The notes beneath the pieces are model-generated. The model was not told the origin of the DNA. It did not search any database and saw only the letters and a list, made by a program, of their open reading frames with translations. Shown one piece after another: positions 40,481-49,328 of a stretch of DNA of 64,000 bases. The stretch is taken from assembly GCA_002342415.1 (NCBI GenBank), contig DDPY01000056.1:39404-103403 (forward strand). The letters run 5' to 3'. The position numbers and the translations under genes were made by a program. The DNA is from Prevotella sp. UBA2456 (GTDB lineage Bacteria; Bacteroidota; Bacteroidia; Bacteroidales; Bacteroidaceae). The number at the start of each line of letters is the position of its first letter. The stretch's first letter is position 1.

Positions 40481-41644
40481 CTATTTTGTTGCTTTCTTCA
40501 CAGCGTCTATAATTTCTCCCGACGACATTTCCTTGGCCTGTTCGTCAATCTTCTGCTGGTAGCGCTCCTCAGTGATGGGAACAATCTCCATGTCATCCTT
40601 CAGTTTGGTAACACCGTGGGTCACATACTTGTCACCAGCCTTCAGACCCTCAGTCACCACATAATTGTTTCCATCATTCTGGGGATCGACCTTGATTTCA
40701 GTGTACTTCACCTTGTTGCCTTCACCCAAGAGATAGACGAACTTTTTGTTCTGAACCTCCAAGACGCATGACTGAGGAATCACGATGGCCGACAGGTTCT
40801 GACGGGGAATAATAACATTACCAGTAGCACCGCTTTTCAGCTGCTTTTCAGGATTGGGGAACGAGGCTATCAGCTGAACAGAACCCGTAGCAGCATCAAT
40901 GACACCGCTCATGCGGCTCACCTTACCTTCATGGCTGTAGATACTGCCATCAGCCAGCTGCAGTTTCACAGCGGGCAGGCTGTTCAGTCCTTTCTGCGAC
41001 AGAATCATTGCGTCCTTCTCGGTGATGGAGAAATAGACATCCATCGACGAGATGTTGGCAACGGTAGTCAGCGAGTTGGAACCACTGACCAGAGCGCCCT
41101 TCTTGAAAGGCAGCGTGCCAACGACACCGTTGGCAGGGCTCTTCACATAACAGAAGCTCAAAGCCTCCTTGGCTGATGCCAATGCTGCCTGAGCCTGTGC
41201 CAGCTGAGCCTTGGCACTCTCAAGCGTATTCTTCGAGGTTTGCAGTTCATAATCGCCAATCACCTTGTTGGCATGCAACTGCGTAGAATTATCATAAGTC
41301 AGTTGGGCTGTATTCACCTGCTGTTGAGCGGTGTTGACAGCAGCTTGAGCCTGGCGCACCTGCGCCTGATAGGTCACATTATCAATGACAAACAATGTCT
41401 GGCCAGCACTAACGGCCTGACCTTCCTTCACGTTAATCTGCACCAAAAAGCCCTGCACTTTCGGGCGAATCTCAACATCCTGAACACCTTTGATGGTTGC
41501 AGGGAATGTAGACTTCATGTCTGCATTTGAAGTTCCCACGGTGACTACAGGATACTCGTTGTCACCAAAATTCGGGCGGCCTCCACCACCTCCACAAGCA
41601 ACCAGCGTTGCAGCAACTGCTGCAATCATCATTACTCTCTTCAT
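40481..41644 (-). CDS. RND efflux periplasmic adaptor (AcrA-like)
   Basis: 387 residues, lipoprotein signal (VAATLVACGGGG, Cys at 17). Membrane-fusion protein order: beta-barrel and lipoyl segment VQGFLVQINVKEGQAVSAGQTLFVID (about 65-90), alpha-hairpin (95-165), lipoyl closing CYVKSPANGVVGTLPFKKG, then MP domain. First gene of the operon. Its promoter carries a perfect 18-bp palindrome, suggesting repression by a TetR- or MarR-type regulator encoded elsewhere. Confidence 0.94.
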   Translation of the reverse strand: MKRVMMIAAVAATLVACGGGGGRPNFGDNEYPVVTVGTSNADMKSTFPATIKGVQDVEIRPKVQGFLVQINVKEGQAVSAGQTLFVIDNVTYQAQVRQAQAAVNTAQQQVNTAQLTYDNSTQLHANKVIGDYELQTSKNTLESAKAQLAQAQAALASAKEALSFCYVKSPANGVVGTLPFKKGALVSGSNSLTTVANISSMDVYFSITEKDAMILSQKGLNSLPAVKLQLADGSIYSHEGKVSRMSGVIDAATGSVQLIASFPNPEKQLKSGATGNVIIPRQNLSAIVIPQSCVLEVQNKKFVYLLGEGNKVKYTEIKVDPQNDGNNYVVTEGLKAGDKYVTHGVTKLKDDMEIVPITEERYQQKIDEQAKEMSSGEIIDAVKKATK

Positions 41645-41722
41645 TTTCTAAATTACTATTTTAATGTTTATTCGAATATTCTCCACGAAAACCTTTTGTC
41701 GGTTTTTTCGTTTTTCAATCCG

Positions 41723-41730
41723 CAAAGGTA
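41723..41730 (-). promoter_or_regulatory. -7 box of the RND efflux operon
   Basis: Minus strand TACCTTTG, 79-86 bp before the adaptor start codon. No TTTG -33 box at the usual distance; that position is covered by a palindrome. Confidence 0.65.
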
Positions 41731-41744
41731 CGAAAAAAGCGACA

Positions 41745-41762
41745 TACCTTAATATTAAGGTA
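41745..41762. promoter_or_regulatory. Perfect 18-bp palindrome, candidate operator
   Basis: TACCTTAATATTAAGGTA reads identically on both strands. It covers the -22 to -39 area of the efflux promoter, where a bound repressor would block RNA polymerase. Confidence 0.65.
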
Positions 41763-41810
41763 CGCACATTTAACAATAATTACGCATCTATTGGAAAAAG
41801 AGGACATCAA

Positions 41811-43262
41811 TTATGCCAATCCCATAATCCGAGCCTTTTCCATCAACAGCTTCATCAGCGGTTCCCGTTCGTTCTCCACCCGATTGTCAAGCACGGCATC
41901 TTTCAGGTATTGCTTCAGCAAGCCCACCTCGCGCGAAGGCTGCAAATGAAACAGTTCCATAATCTCGTTACCGTCGACAACTGGTTGCAGCAGCCGCTTA
42001 TAATCCTTTTCTTTCAGGTCGGACAGTTTTTCTCGCACGATACGGAAATTCTCCAAGAAGATTTTCTTCCTCACCTCGTTCTTCGAAGTGATATCGGCTT
42101 CGCATAGGCACATCAGGTCATCAATATCGTCGCCTGCATCGTTCAACAGCCGTCGTACGGCAGAGTCTGTCACCTCGTTGTCGGCAATAACCTGCGGACG
42201 CATGTGGAGGTCGACCAATTTCTGCACATACTTCATCTCCGCCCCCATTGGCAGCTTTAGCCGCCTGAAAATTCCCGACACCATCTTGGCACCAATCAAA
42301 TTATGGTTGTGGAATGTCCACCCCACTCCGGGCTCCCACCGTTTTGACTTGGTCTTGCCAATATCATGCAGTAGCGCAGACCACCTGAGCCATAATTGAT
42401 TAGATGAGTGAATTCCATTCACTTTATCCCCCATTTTACAGATGTTCTCCAGTACTTCCAATGTGTGATAGAAGTTATTCTTGTGCGCGCGACCATCCCG
42501 CTTCTCCACGATATCCAGAGCTGCTAATTCTGGCAAAATAATTAACAGTAATCCACTTCTCTGCAAATACTCAAAACCAATACTCGGATGGGGGGACATT
42601 ATAATTTTATTCAATTCCACCTCAATGCGCTCGCCACTGACAATCTTGATACGTTCGGCCATGCGCCGTAATGCATCGAAGGTTTCATCCTCTATCTGAA
42701 AATTCAACTGAGTAGCAAACCGTATGCAACGCATCATGCGCAAGGGGTCATCCGAGAATGTAATCTCTGGATCCAGCGGAGTCATAATGATGCCGTCTTC
42801 TAAATCGGCAATGCCGTTAAAGGGATCTACCAGCATTCCAAAGCGCTCTTTGTTCAAACAGATAGCCATTGCATTGATGGTGAAATCGCGCCTGTTCTGG
42901 TCATCCTCCAGCGTGCCATCCTCCACGACAGGCTTACGAGAGTCGTGGCTGTAGCTTTCCTTTCGTGCACCCACGAACTCCACTTCCAAATCTTTATATT
43001 TCACCTGGGCTGTACCGAAATTCTTGAACACGCTCAAATGAGCCTTTTTCCCCAACAGCTGCTTTAAGCGCTGAGCCACCTCGATACCACTCCCCACCAC
43101 TACAACATCGATATCACTGGAGGGACGTTCTAAGAAGATATCCCGCACATATCCTCCCACTACGTAGCTTTCCACGCCCAGCTCGTCCGACACATTACTT
43201 ATTTGGTGGAATATATCCTTGTCTAATATTTTCGCTAATGCCTTGTCTGAATACAGCTTCAT
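41811..43262 (-). CDS. cca: CCA tRNA nucleotidyltransferase with HD domain
   Basis: Adds or repairs the 3' CCA of tRNAs. 483 residues. Nucleotidyltransferase head: VGGYVRDIFLERPSSDIDVVVVGSG (35-59), RRDFTINAMAI and LVDPFNGIADLEDGII, then the RNA-binding helices (DPLRMMRCIRFATQLNFQIE). The C-terminal HD domain is marked by HDIGK (near 296) with HNHNLIGAKM, probably a metal phosphatase/phosphodiesterase module. Lies divergent to the DUF1599 gene with overlapping promoters. Confidence 0.95.
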   Translation of the reverse strand: MKLYSDKALAKILDKDIFHQISNVSDELGVESYVVGGYVRDIFLERPSSDIDVVVVGSGIEVAQRLKQLLGKKAHLSVFKNFGTAQVKYKDLEVEFVGARKESYSHDSRKPVVEDGTLEDDQNRRDFTINAMAICLNKERFGMLVDPFNGIADLEDGIIMTPLDPEITFSDDPLRMMRCIRFATQLNFQIEDETFDALRRMAERIKIVSGERIEVELNKIIMSPHPSIGFEYLQRSGLLLIILPELAALDIVEKRDGRAHKNNFYHTLEVLENICKMGDKVNGIHSSNQLWLRWSALLHDIGKTKSKRWEPGVGWTFHNHNLIGAKMVSGIFRRLKLPMGAEMKYVQKLVDLHMRPQVIADNEVTDSAVRRLLNDAGDDIDDLMCLCEADITSKNEVRKKIFLENFRIVREKLSDLKEKDYKRLLQPVVDGNEIMELFHLQPSREVGLLKQYLKDAVLDNRVENEREPLMKLLMEKARIMGLA

Positions 43263-43288
43263 TCTATGACTTTTTTGGTTTCAGAGTG

Positions 43289-43322
43289 CAAAGATAGACA
43301 TTTTTTTTGGTTATTTCGCAAG
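43289..43322 (-). promoter_or_regulatory. Promoter of cca
   Basis: Minus strand TATCTTTG (43289-43296) with CTTG (43319-43322), 22-bp spacer; the ATG at 43262 is 27 nt from the box. Confidence 0.65.
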
Positions 43323-43337
43323 AAATACGTAATTTTG
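43306..43337 (+). promoter_or_regulatory. Promoter of the DUF1599 operon
   Basis: TTTG (43306-43309), 20 bp, TAATTTTG (43330-43337). It interleaves with the divergent cca promoter in the same way as at ftsX/radical SAM. Start codon 9 nt after the box. Confidence 0.8.
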
Positions 43338-43346
43338 CAGTCGATT

Positions 43347-43898
43347 ATGGCTCAAAGCGAAGCAAAAACCAACCAACAATTCGAACAAACCATCAGCGAA
43401 TGTCGCTCTTTGTTCGAGAAAAAGCTCCATGACTACGGAGCCTCTTGGCGCATTCTGCGCCCCCAATCGCTCACCGACCAGCTCTTTATCAAGGCCAAGC
43501 GCATCCGTTCGCTCGAAATCAAGGGTGAGTCGCTGGTGGGCGAAGGTATCCGTCCTGAATTCATTGCCCTTATCAATTATGGTATCGTCGGACTTATCCA
43601 GATATACAATGGCTATGCCGACACCGTAGACATCACCAACGAACGCGCCATGCAACTCTACGACCAGTATGCTGCCGAAGCCCTCGAACTGATGAAACGC
43701 AAGAATCACGACTACGACGAGGCTTGGCGCAACATGCGTGTCAGCTCCTATACCGACTTTATCCTCACCAAGATAGAGCGCATCAAGGAGATAGAGAACC
43801 TGAAGGGTGATACGCTCGTCAGCGAGGGCATCGATGCCAACTACATGGATATCATCAACTATGCCGTATTCGGAGCCATCAAGCTAAGCGAAGCGTGA
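43347..43898 (+). CDS. DUF1599 domain-containing protein
   Basis: 183 residues from ATG at 43347 (MAQSEAKTNQQ). Two internal copies of the same module: KLHDYGASWRILRPQSLTDQLFIKAKRIRSLE (near 26-57) and RKNHDYDEAWRNMRVSSYTDFILTKIERIKEIE (near 120-152), each followed by EGI-IINYGIVGLI or EGI-INYAVFGAI. This is the MazG-like nucleotide pyrophosphatase-related fold DUF1599. The molecular role is not established. It overlaps the next gene by 4 nt (ATGA). Confidence 0.9.
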   Translation: MAQSEAKTNQQFEQTISECRSLFEKKLHDYGASWRILRPQSLTDQLFIKAKRIRSLEIKGESLVGEGIRPEFIALINYGIVGLIQIYNGYADTVDITNERAMQLYDQYAAEALELMKRKNHDYDEAWRNMRVSSYTDFILTKIERIKEIENLKGDTLVSEGIDANYMDIINYAVFGAIKLSEA

Positions 43899-45958
43899 AG
43901 AAACTGGTTGTAAATATTGCCCGCTGCGTGGTGGCCATTGTCCTGATTCTCTCAGGATTCGTCAAGGCCGTCGATCCGCTGGGCACACAATATAAGATAG
44001 CCGACTATCTGGAGGCGCTGCATCTGTCAAGCTATGTCATCGAGCCCGTCATGCTGGGTGCTTCAGTGCTACTGTCGGCTGTGGAGTTCATGCTGGGCAC
44101 CTTTCTGCTGCTGGCCATACGCCGGCGAGTAGTATCGTTGCTCACATTATTACTCTTCCTCGTGATGACACCCATTACGCTGTGGCTGGCTTTGGCCGAC
44201 CCCATCAGCGACTGCGGATGTTTTGGCGATGCGATAGTACTCACCAACTGGCAGACGTTCTGGAAGAATGTCATCCTGCTGGCACTGTCAGCCATCTTAT
44301 GGCGCTGGCCGCTCGAAATGGTGCGCTTCGTGTCCAAAAACAATCAGTGGATAGTCATCAACTACACGGCGGTCTTCATTCTCGTCGTGTCCGGATGGTC
44401 GCTCTACGACCTACCCTACTTCGACTTTCGCCCCTATCACATCGGGGTCAATATACGTCAGGGGATGGAGATTCCCGACGATGCTGAACAGCCACAGTTT
44501 GAGACGACATTCATTATGGAGAAAAACGGTGAGCGTCGTGAGTTCACCACCGACAACTATCCCGACTCCACATGGACATTCGTCGACTCCAAGACTGTAC
44601 AGCTCAGCGAGGGCTACCAGCCCCCCATACACGATTTCTCTATGACACGCGTCAGCGACGGCGAGGACATTACCGACTCCCTGCTCAGCCTGCAGGGCTA
44701 TGTCTTCCTCCTGGTGTCTCCACAACTGTCCAAGGCCAGTGCCGGACAGATTGACCGCATCGACCAGCTCTATGAGTATTGTCAGGAATACGACTATCCG
44801 TTCTATGGGCTTACGGCAAGTGGGGAGCGCGACATCCAGCGGTGGCGCTATGCCACAGGAGCGGAGTACCCGTTCTGTCACACCGACGAGACAACGCTGA
44901 AGACGGTCATTCGCAGCAATCCTGGTTTGCTGTTGCTCAAGGATGGCACCATCATCCGCAAGTGGAGCCATAACGGACTGCCTGAAGTCGACGAGACCTT
45001 AGACGACACTCCGCTCGAACAGCACCAGCTGGGGCAGATGCCCGAAGACAGCATCCCAGCCAAGATACTCATCATCCTGCTCTGGTATGTGCTCCCGCTG
45101 ACTCTGCTGGTCATTGCCGACCGTTTCTGGGCGTGGACATCGTGGCTGAAAAACAAAAAAAAGTTAAACAACATACAACTTTTAAAACGTAACAACAAAA
45201 TGAGAAAGAAAATCGTAGCAGGCAACTGGAAAATGAACCTGAACCTGCAAGAGGGCATCGCCCTGGCTAAGGAACTTAACGACGCACTGAAGGCTGACAA
45301 GCCCAACTGTGGAGTAGTCATCTGCACACCGTTCATCCACCTGGCTTCAGTAGCCGGTGTCATCGACCAGAACGTGATCGGTCTGGGTGCTGAGAACTGT
45401 GCCGACAAGGAGAAGGGTGCCTTCACTGGTGAGGTAAGTGCAGAAATGGTAAAGTCTACTGGTGCACAATATGTCATTCTGGGTCACTCAGAGCGTCGTG
45501 AATATTACAAGGAGACTCCTGATATCCTGAAGGAGAAGGTGCTGCTGGCTCTGAAGAACGGCCTGAAGGTCATTTTCTGCATCGGTGAGACGCTGGCAGA
45601 GCGCGAGGCCAATAAGCAGAACGAGGTAGTCAAGGCAGAGCTCGAAGGCTCGGTATTCAATCTCAGCGAGGCCGATTTCCGCAATATTATCATCGCCTAC
45701 GAGCCCATCTGGGCCATCGGCACTGGCAAGACCGCAACAGCTGAGCAGGCCGAGGAGATTCACGCCTACATCCGCAGCATCGTTGCCGAGAAGTACGGAC
45801 AGGCTGTTGCCGAGGACACCAGCATCCTCTATGGTGGTTCATGCAAGGCCAGCAACGCCCCTGAACTGTTTGCCAAGCCCGACATCGATGGCGGACTCAT
45901 CGGCGGTGCATCCCTCAAGTGTGCAGATTTCAAGGGCATCATCGACGCCTGGAAATAA
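43895..45958 (+). CDS. DoxX/MauE-like membrane protein fused in frame to triosephosphate isomerase
   Basis: 687 codons without a stop. Residues 1-435: a DoxX/MauE-type unit with four N-terminal helices (IVLILSGFVKAVDPLGTQYK, LSAVEFMLGTFLLL, DCGCFGD between helices 3 and 4, then NYTAVFILVVSGWSLYD), a periplasmic thioredoxin-like region (FLLVSPQLSKAS, PFYGLTASGERDIQ) and a last helix (ILIILLWYVLPLTLLVIADRF) ending in LKNKKK. Residues 436-687: complete TpiA. In related genomes these are two genes. Here the stop expected after KNKKK is missing: one base less or more in the A8 tract (45155-45162) would give a stop within a few codons. Could be a real fusion, slippage, or a sequencing indel. Confidence 0.7.
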   Translation: MKKLVVNIARCVVAIVLILSGFVKAVDPLGTQYKIADYLEALHLSSYVIEPVMLGASVLLSAVEFMLGTFLLLAIRRRVVSLLTLLLFLVMTPITLWLALADPISDCGCFGDAIVLTNWQTFWKNVILLALSAILWRWPLEMVRFVSKNNQWIVINYTAVFILVVSGWSLYDLPYFDFRPYHIGVNIRQGMEIPDDAEQPQFETTFIMEKNGERREFTTDNYPDSTWTFVDSKTVQLSEGYQPPIHDFSMTRVSDGEDITDSLLSLQGYVFLLVSPQLSKASAGQIDRIDQLYEYCQEYDYPFYGLTASGERDIQRWRYATGAEYPFCHTDETTLKTVIRSNPGLLLLKDGTIIRKWSHNGLPEVDETLDDTPLEQHQLGQMPEDSIPAKILIILLWYVLPLTLLVIADRFWAWTSWLKNKKKLNNIQLLKRNNKMRKKIVAGNWKMNLNLQEGIALAKELNDALKADKPNCGVVICTPFIHLASVAGVIDQNVIGLGAENCADKEKGAFTGEVSAEMVKSTGAQYVILGHSERREYYKETPDILKEKVLLALKNGLKVIFCIGETLAEREANKQNEVVKAELEGSVFNLSEADFRNIIIAYEPIWAIGTGKTATAEQAEEIHAYIRSIVAEKYGQAVAEDTSILYGGSCKASNAPELFAKPDIDGGLIGGASLKCADFKGIIDAWK
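45155..45163 (+). other. A8G slippery tract between DoxX-like and tpiA parts
   Basis: Sequence C-A8-G read as AAA AAA AAG in frame, containing A AAA AAG, the classical -1 slippery heptamer of dnaX. In the -1 frame translation would stop at TAA after nine codons; in the +1 frame TAA follows at once. Confidence 0.6.
45200..45958 (+). CDS. tpiA: Triosephosphate isomerase
   Basis: Interconverts glyceraldehyde 3-phosphate and dihydroxyacetone phosphate. 252 residues from the internal ATG at 45200, the normal length. Complete active site: GNWKMN (Asn/Lys, residues 8-13), ILGHSERREY (catalytic His), AYEPIWAIGTGKTA (catalytic Glu and loop 6) and LYGGSCKASNAPEL. Probably translated from its own ATG, with the upstream DoxX-like frame running into it. 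Nothing in the barrel is changed. Confidence 0.95.
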   Translation: MRKKIVAGNWKMNLNLQEGIALAKELNDALKADKPNCGVVICTPFIHLASVAGVIDQNVIGLGAENCADKEKGAFTGEVSAEMVKSTGAQYVILGHSERREYYKETPDILKEKVLLALKNGLKVIFCIGETLAEREANKQNEVVKAELEGSVFNLSEADFRNIIIAYEPIWAIGTGKTATAEQAEEIHAYIRSIVAEKYGQAVAEDTSILYGGSCKASNAPELFAKPDIDGGLIGGASLKCADFKGIIDAWK

Positions 45959-45965
45959 TCAACGA

Positions 45966-46562
45966 ATGAAAAAGTATATTAGCATCTTAATCCTGTGTGC
46001 TGGCATTGTAACTAATGCCAGTGCACAGACTTTTACCCAGCGCATCCAACAGCGCACCACTGGACAAGGCACAGTAACTGTTCACCAGAGCACTGACATC
46101 GACCAGCTGGTCAACGAGGCCAACCTCACCAATGGCAAGGCATCACCGACCGCCCACGCTACACCCACTTCACCCACTACCCCCACCAAGCCCACACCCC
46201 CCGCCGCTACTCTGCACTCGCCCATCGAATCCACCGATGGTGCCAATGCCACAGCAGACGCCTCTCCTGTCGACCACACGAAGAAGATCATGCGCGGCTA
46301 CAAGGTCAACGGCTATCGTGTGCAGGCTTTTGCTGGCGGCAACTCGCGGAAAGACCGCCTACAGGCTGAGCGTACGGGCGAAGAAATCAAGTCCAGTTTC
46401 CCCGATGTTCCAGTCTATGTCCACTTCTATTCACCTCGATGGATTTGCCGCATCGGCAATTTCCGCACTTATGAGGAAGCCCACCAGATGCTCCTAAGCG
46501 TCCGTAAGATGGGCTTCACCCAGGCAACCATTGTCAAAGGAAAGATAACCGTACAAGATTGA
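45966..46562 (+). CDS. SPOR domain-containing secreted protein
   Basis: 198 residues from ATG at 45966. Signal peptide MKKYISILILCAGIVTNASAQ, a Pro/Thr-rich linker (about 60-88, PTSPTTPTKPTPP), and a C-terminal SPOR domain (118-195: YKVNGYRVQAFAGGNSRKDR ... VYVHFYSPRWICRIGNFRTYEEA). SPOR domains bind denuded septal peptidoglycan. It sits 7 bp after tpiA and 3 bp before folE, a conserved order in Bacteroidota. Confidence 0.9.
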   Translation: MKKYISILILCAGIVTNASAQTFTQRIQQRTTGQGTVTVHQSTDIDQLVNEANLTNGKASPTAHATPTSPTTPTKPTPPAATLHSPIESTDGANATADASPVDHTKKIMRGYKVNGYRVQAFAGGNSRKDRLQAERTGEEIKSSFPDVPVYVHFYSPRWICRIGNFRTYEEAHQMLLSVRKMGFTQATIVKGKITVQD

Positions 46563-46565
46563 TTC

Positions 46566-47147
46566 ATGGCACAGGAACCAGAATATAGAGAAGGCCTCGA
46601 GGAACTCTCAGAGCATTATCACCGCGTGTTGCAGCTGCTTGGCGAAGACCCCACCCGTGAGGGGCTGCTCAAGACTCCCATGCGCGTGGCCAAAGCCATG
46701 CAGTTCCTTACCCAAGGCTACACTCAGGACGCACACGAAGTGCTCACCGCAGCCCTGTTTAGAGAAAACTACTCGCAGATGGTCATTGTCAAGGATATCG
46801 ACTTCTTCTCCCTCTGCGAACACCATATGCTGCCCTTCTATGGCAAGGCCCATGTGGCCTATATCCCCAACGGATACATTACCGGGCTTTCCAAGATAGC
46901 CCGCGTTGTCGACATCTATGCCCACCGTCTTCAGGTGCAGGAGCGCATGACACTCCAGATTAAGGAGTGCATCGAGCAAACGCTCCATCCTCTCGGAGTC
47001 ATGGTGGTCATCGAGGCCCGACACATGTGCATGCAGATGCGCGGAGTGGAGAAGCAGAACAGCATCACCACCACCAGCGAGTTCAGCGGAGCCTTCAACC
47101 AGGCGAAGACCCGTCAGGAATTCATGAACCTGCTGCACCACCAATAA
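46566..47147 (+). CDS. folE: GTP cyclohydrolase I
   Basis: Converts GTP to 7,8-dihydroneopterin triphosphate, entry to folate and pterins. 193 residues. Zinc ligands in SLCEHHMLPFYGKAHVAYIP (Cys and His) and ARHMCMQMRGVEKQ (second Cys); GLSKIARVVDIYAHRLQVQERMT is the substrate region. Homodecamer in the cytoplasm. Starts 3 bp after the SPOR gene. Confidence 0.97.
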   Translation: MAQEPEYREGLEELSEHYHRVLQLLGEDPTREGLLKTPMRVAKAMQFLTQGYTQDAHEVLTAALFRENYSQMVIVKDIDFFSLCEHHMLPFYGKAHVAYIPNGYITGLSKIARVVDIYAHRLQVQERMTLQIKECIEQTLHPLGVMVVIEARHMCMQMRGVEKQNSITTTSEFSGAFNQAKTRQEFMNLLHHQ

Positions 47148-47175
47148 CCGAAAACATTTTTAAAACCAATACATT

Positions 47176-47748
47176 ATGGAACAGTTTAACAGCAACATCT
47201 ACAAGAAAAAGACACCGTGGCAGGAGTTCTCCGGCAGCTGTCTGGGTAAGATTGTCATTCTCGCCGTCTTCATCGGCATCCTGGTTATTGCAGCCGCCGT
47301 CAGCCGTCCCACCGAGAGCATGATGCGCTGGCAGATGGAAGACAACATCATGCAGTGCCTTCATGACAACGACAGCATCGAGAACGATGTAATCGACGAC
47401 TATGTAGGCAACATCGGCCGTATCTTCTCTCATGCCGACACTACCGACCTGAACAAGGAGCAATGGGATACCTATCAGAAACTCAACCGTCTGGAAATCT
47501 ACCCCCACACGCTCTTCCGCTCAGCCCGCATCATCAACAACATCCATCCTGATGGTGTACGCGTAGGCATTGGCCTCTTCGGCATCGTCATCCCTACCGT
47601 CAAATACTCCGATCTGCTCATGAATACCGGAGCCGTACGCGGTGACTATAACCAGCGACTGATCAAGGATATTGTCGTTCCTGACGAGTATGTGGGCGAG
47701 AATCCCAACGTACAGCCTTACCACTATAAGGGCAATCCCGACGATTAA
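47176..47748 (+). CDS. Hypothetical single-pass membrane protein
   Basis: 190 residues. N-terminal cytoplasmic stretch (MEQFNSNIYKKKTPWQEF), one membrane helix (28-44, IVILAVFIGILVIAAAV), and a mainly polar C-terminal domain facing the periplasm (MMRWQMEDNIMQCLHDNDSI ... GIGLFGIVIPTVKYSDLL). I do not recognise the family. It is the last gene of the DUF1599-tpiA-folE run, 28 bp after folE, and converges with purN. No terminator seen between them. Confidence 0.7.
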   Translation: MEQFNSNIYKKKTPWQEFSGSCLGKIVILAVFIGILVIAAAVSRPTESMMRWQMEDNIMQCLHDNDSIENDVIDDYVGNIGRIFSHADTTDLNKEQWDTYQKLNRLEIYPHTLFRSARIINNIHPDGVRVGIGLFGIVIPTVKYSDLLMNTGAVRGDYNQRLIKDIVVPDEYVGENPNVQPYHYKGNPDD

Positions 47749-47772
47749 GTCTCATCACCCGCTGCGCCGCTT

Positions 47773-48357
47773 TCACAGCTGGAAGGTATCAGCAAGCACC
47801 TTTTCGACTACCGTCGGGAAATACTGCATCTCCAGTTGGTGCTCCTTCTCGGCAATAGCGTCCACCGTATCTTCGGGCGAGAGTTCACAGCGATACTGGG
47901 CGATGATTTCACCTGAATCACAGACAGGCGTGACATAATGTACGGTCATGCCTGTCTCACACTCTCCTGCCGCCTTCACCGCCTCGTGTACATGATGGCC
48001 CCACATGCCCTTTCCGCCATATTTTGGCAACAGGGCAGGATGAATATTGATAATGCGACGGGGGAAAGCATCAATCAGGAACTCCGGCACCAGCGGCAGG
48101 AAACCAGCCAGTACGATAAACCGGATATCATGCTCGCGCAGCAAGGGCAGCATAAATGCCGCATCATTCAGCTTTGCCTTTGGAGCCACAGCGGTCTTCA
48201 CCCCTAAGCGCTCAGCCCTTACCAGTGCATAGGCATCGGCTTTGTTGCTCACTACCAGCGCACAATTGACACACTCGCTACCACTGAAATAGCGAATCAG
48301 ATTCTCACAGTTCGTGCCGCTACCCGACACGAAGATGGCTATATTTATTCTTTCCAT
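47773..48357 (-). CDS. purN: Phosphoribosylglycinamide formyltransferase
   Basis: Folate-dependent formylation of GAR in purine synthesis. 194 residues. Seen: IAIFVSGSGTNCENLIRYF (6-24), RFIVLAGFLPLVPEFLIDAFPRRIINIHPALLPKYGGKGMWG with the catalytic HPALLP, and MTVHYVTPVCDSGEII with the catalytic Asp. Overlaps the upstream mutY by 13 nt. Confidence 0.95.
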   Translation of the reverse strand: MERINIAIFVSGSGTNCENLIRYFSGSECVNCALVVSNKADAYALVRAERLGVKTAVAPKAKLNDAAFMLPLLREHDIRFIVLAGFLPLVPEFLIDAFPRRIINIHPALLPKYGGKGMWGHHVHEAVKAAGECETGMTVHYVTPVCDSGEIIAQYRCELSPEDTVDAIAEKEHQLEMQYFPTVVEKVLADTFQL

Positions 48358-49328
48358 AATTCTTCTAACAATAGTTCTACCAGCCGAGGGATGCCGTACT
48401 GGTCGATGTCGGCTTCGCGAATCCAGAAGTAGTCGTCTGGCAGCGCAGGCTCGTCAGCAGGTTCCCACACATAGAAGTCGGCATAGAGGACACGATGGGT
48501 CAGCACGTGCTTCACATGCTGGCGAAGCAGTCGGGCTCCAGACGGGACACGCTCGCTCTGGAGCGGTTCGTAGAGTCCCTGCCAGATGTCGCCGGCAGGA
48601 CGGCGATGGATGGCAGTCTGCCCTTTATACCTTATATATATATAGTTAAGATGACATTCCTTGACCTTCAGCTTGCGCTCCTTGACGGGCAGTTGGCTGA
48701 CCTTGTCCTCGCGTGAGGCCACACAAGTCTCGACCAGAGGGCACTGCTCACAACGAGGACTCTGCGGCGTACATTGCAGGGCTCCGAAGTCCATCATCGC
48801 CTGATTGAAGTCCGAAGCCCTGTCGGCAGGCAGCAGGCTCTGTGCCAATGCCGTAAACTCCTTCTTGCCCTCATGGGTGTTGATGGGTGTCGAGATGCCA
48901 AAGTGCCGGCTGAGCACGCGATAGACATTACCATCGACCACGGCAACCGGCAGGCCGAACGCTATAGAGCCGATGGCAGCAGCCGTATAGTCGCCTACGC
49001 CCTTCAAGGCGCGTATGCCTTCCAGCGTATGAGGGAAGCCGCCCATAGCTTCTATCTGTCGGGCGGCATCGTGCAGATGTCGCGCGCGGCTGTAATAGCC
49101 CAGCCCCTGCCACTCGCGCAACACCTCGTCCTCAGTGGCTTCAGCCAATGCCCTGACCGTAGGCCAGCGTCGCATGAAACGCTCCCAGTAGGGCATGCCC
49201 TGAGGGATGCGCGTCTGCTGCAAGATGACCTCCGAGAGCCAGATGGCATACGGATCGCGCGTCTCGCGCCAAGGCAACACGCGGCCGTTCTCGCCGAACC
49301 ACTGAAGTATCGCCGTTGTGAAACTCAT
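48345..49328 (-). CDS. mutY: A/G-specific adenine glycosylase
   Basis: Removes adenine mispaired with 8-oxoguanine. 327 residues. The helix-hairpin-helix and catalytic Asp lie in ALKGVGDYTAAAIGSIAFGLPVAVVDGNVYRVL (near 109-141), and the catalytic Glu in WLSEVILQQTRI. The iron-sulfur cluster cysteines show as CTPQSPRCEQCPLVETC (C-x6-C-x2-C-x5-C). The C-terminal NUDIX-like domain is shorter than in E. coli but present. Overlaps mscS-like by 4 nt and purN by 13 nt. Confidence 0.94.
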   Translation of the reverse strand: MSFTTAILQWFGENGRVLPWRETRDPYAIWLSEVILQQTRIPQGMPYWERFMRRWPTVRALAEATEDEVLREWQGLGYYSRARHLHDAARQIEAMGGFPHTLEGIRALKGVGDYTAAAIGSIAFGLPVAVVDGNVYRVLSRHFGISTPINTHEGKKEFTALAQSLLPADRASDFNQAMMDFGALQCTPQSPRCEQCPLVETCVASREDKVSQLPVKERKLKVKECHLNYIYIRYKGQTAIHRRPAGDIWQGLYEPLQSERVPSGARLLRQHVKHVLTHRVLYADFYVWEPADEPALPDDYFWIREADIDQYGIPRLVELLLEELWKE

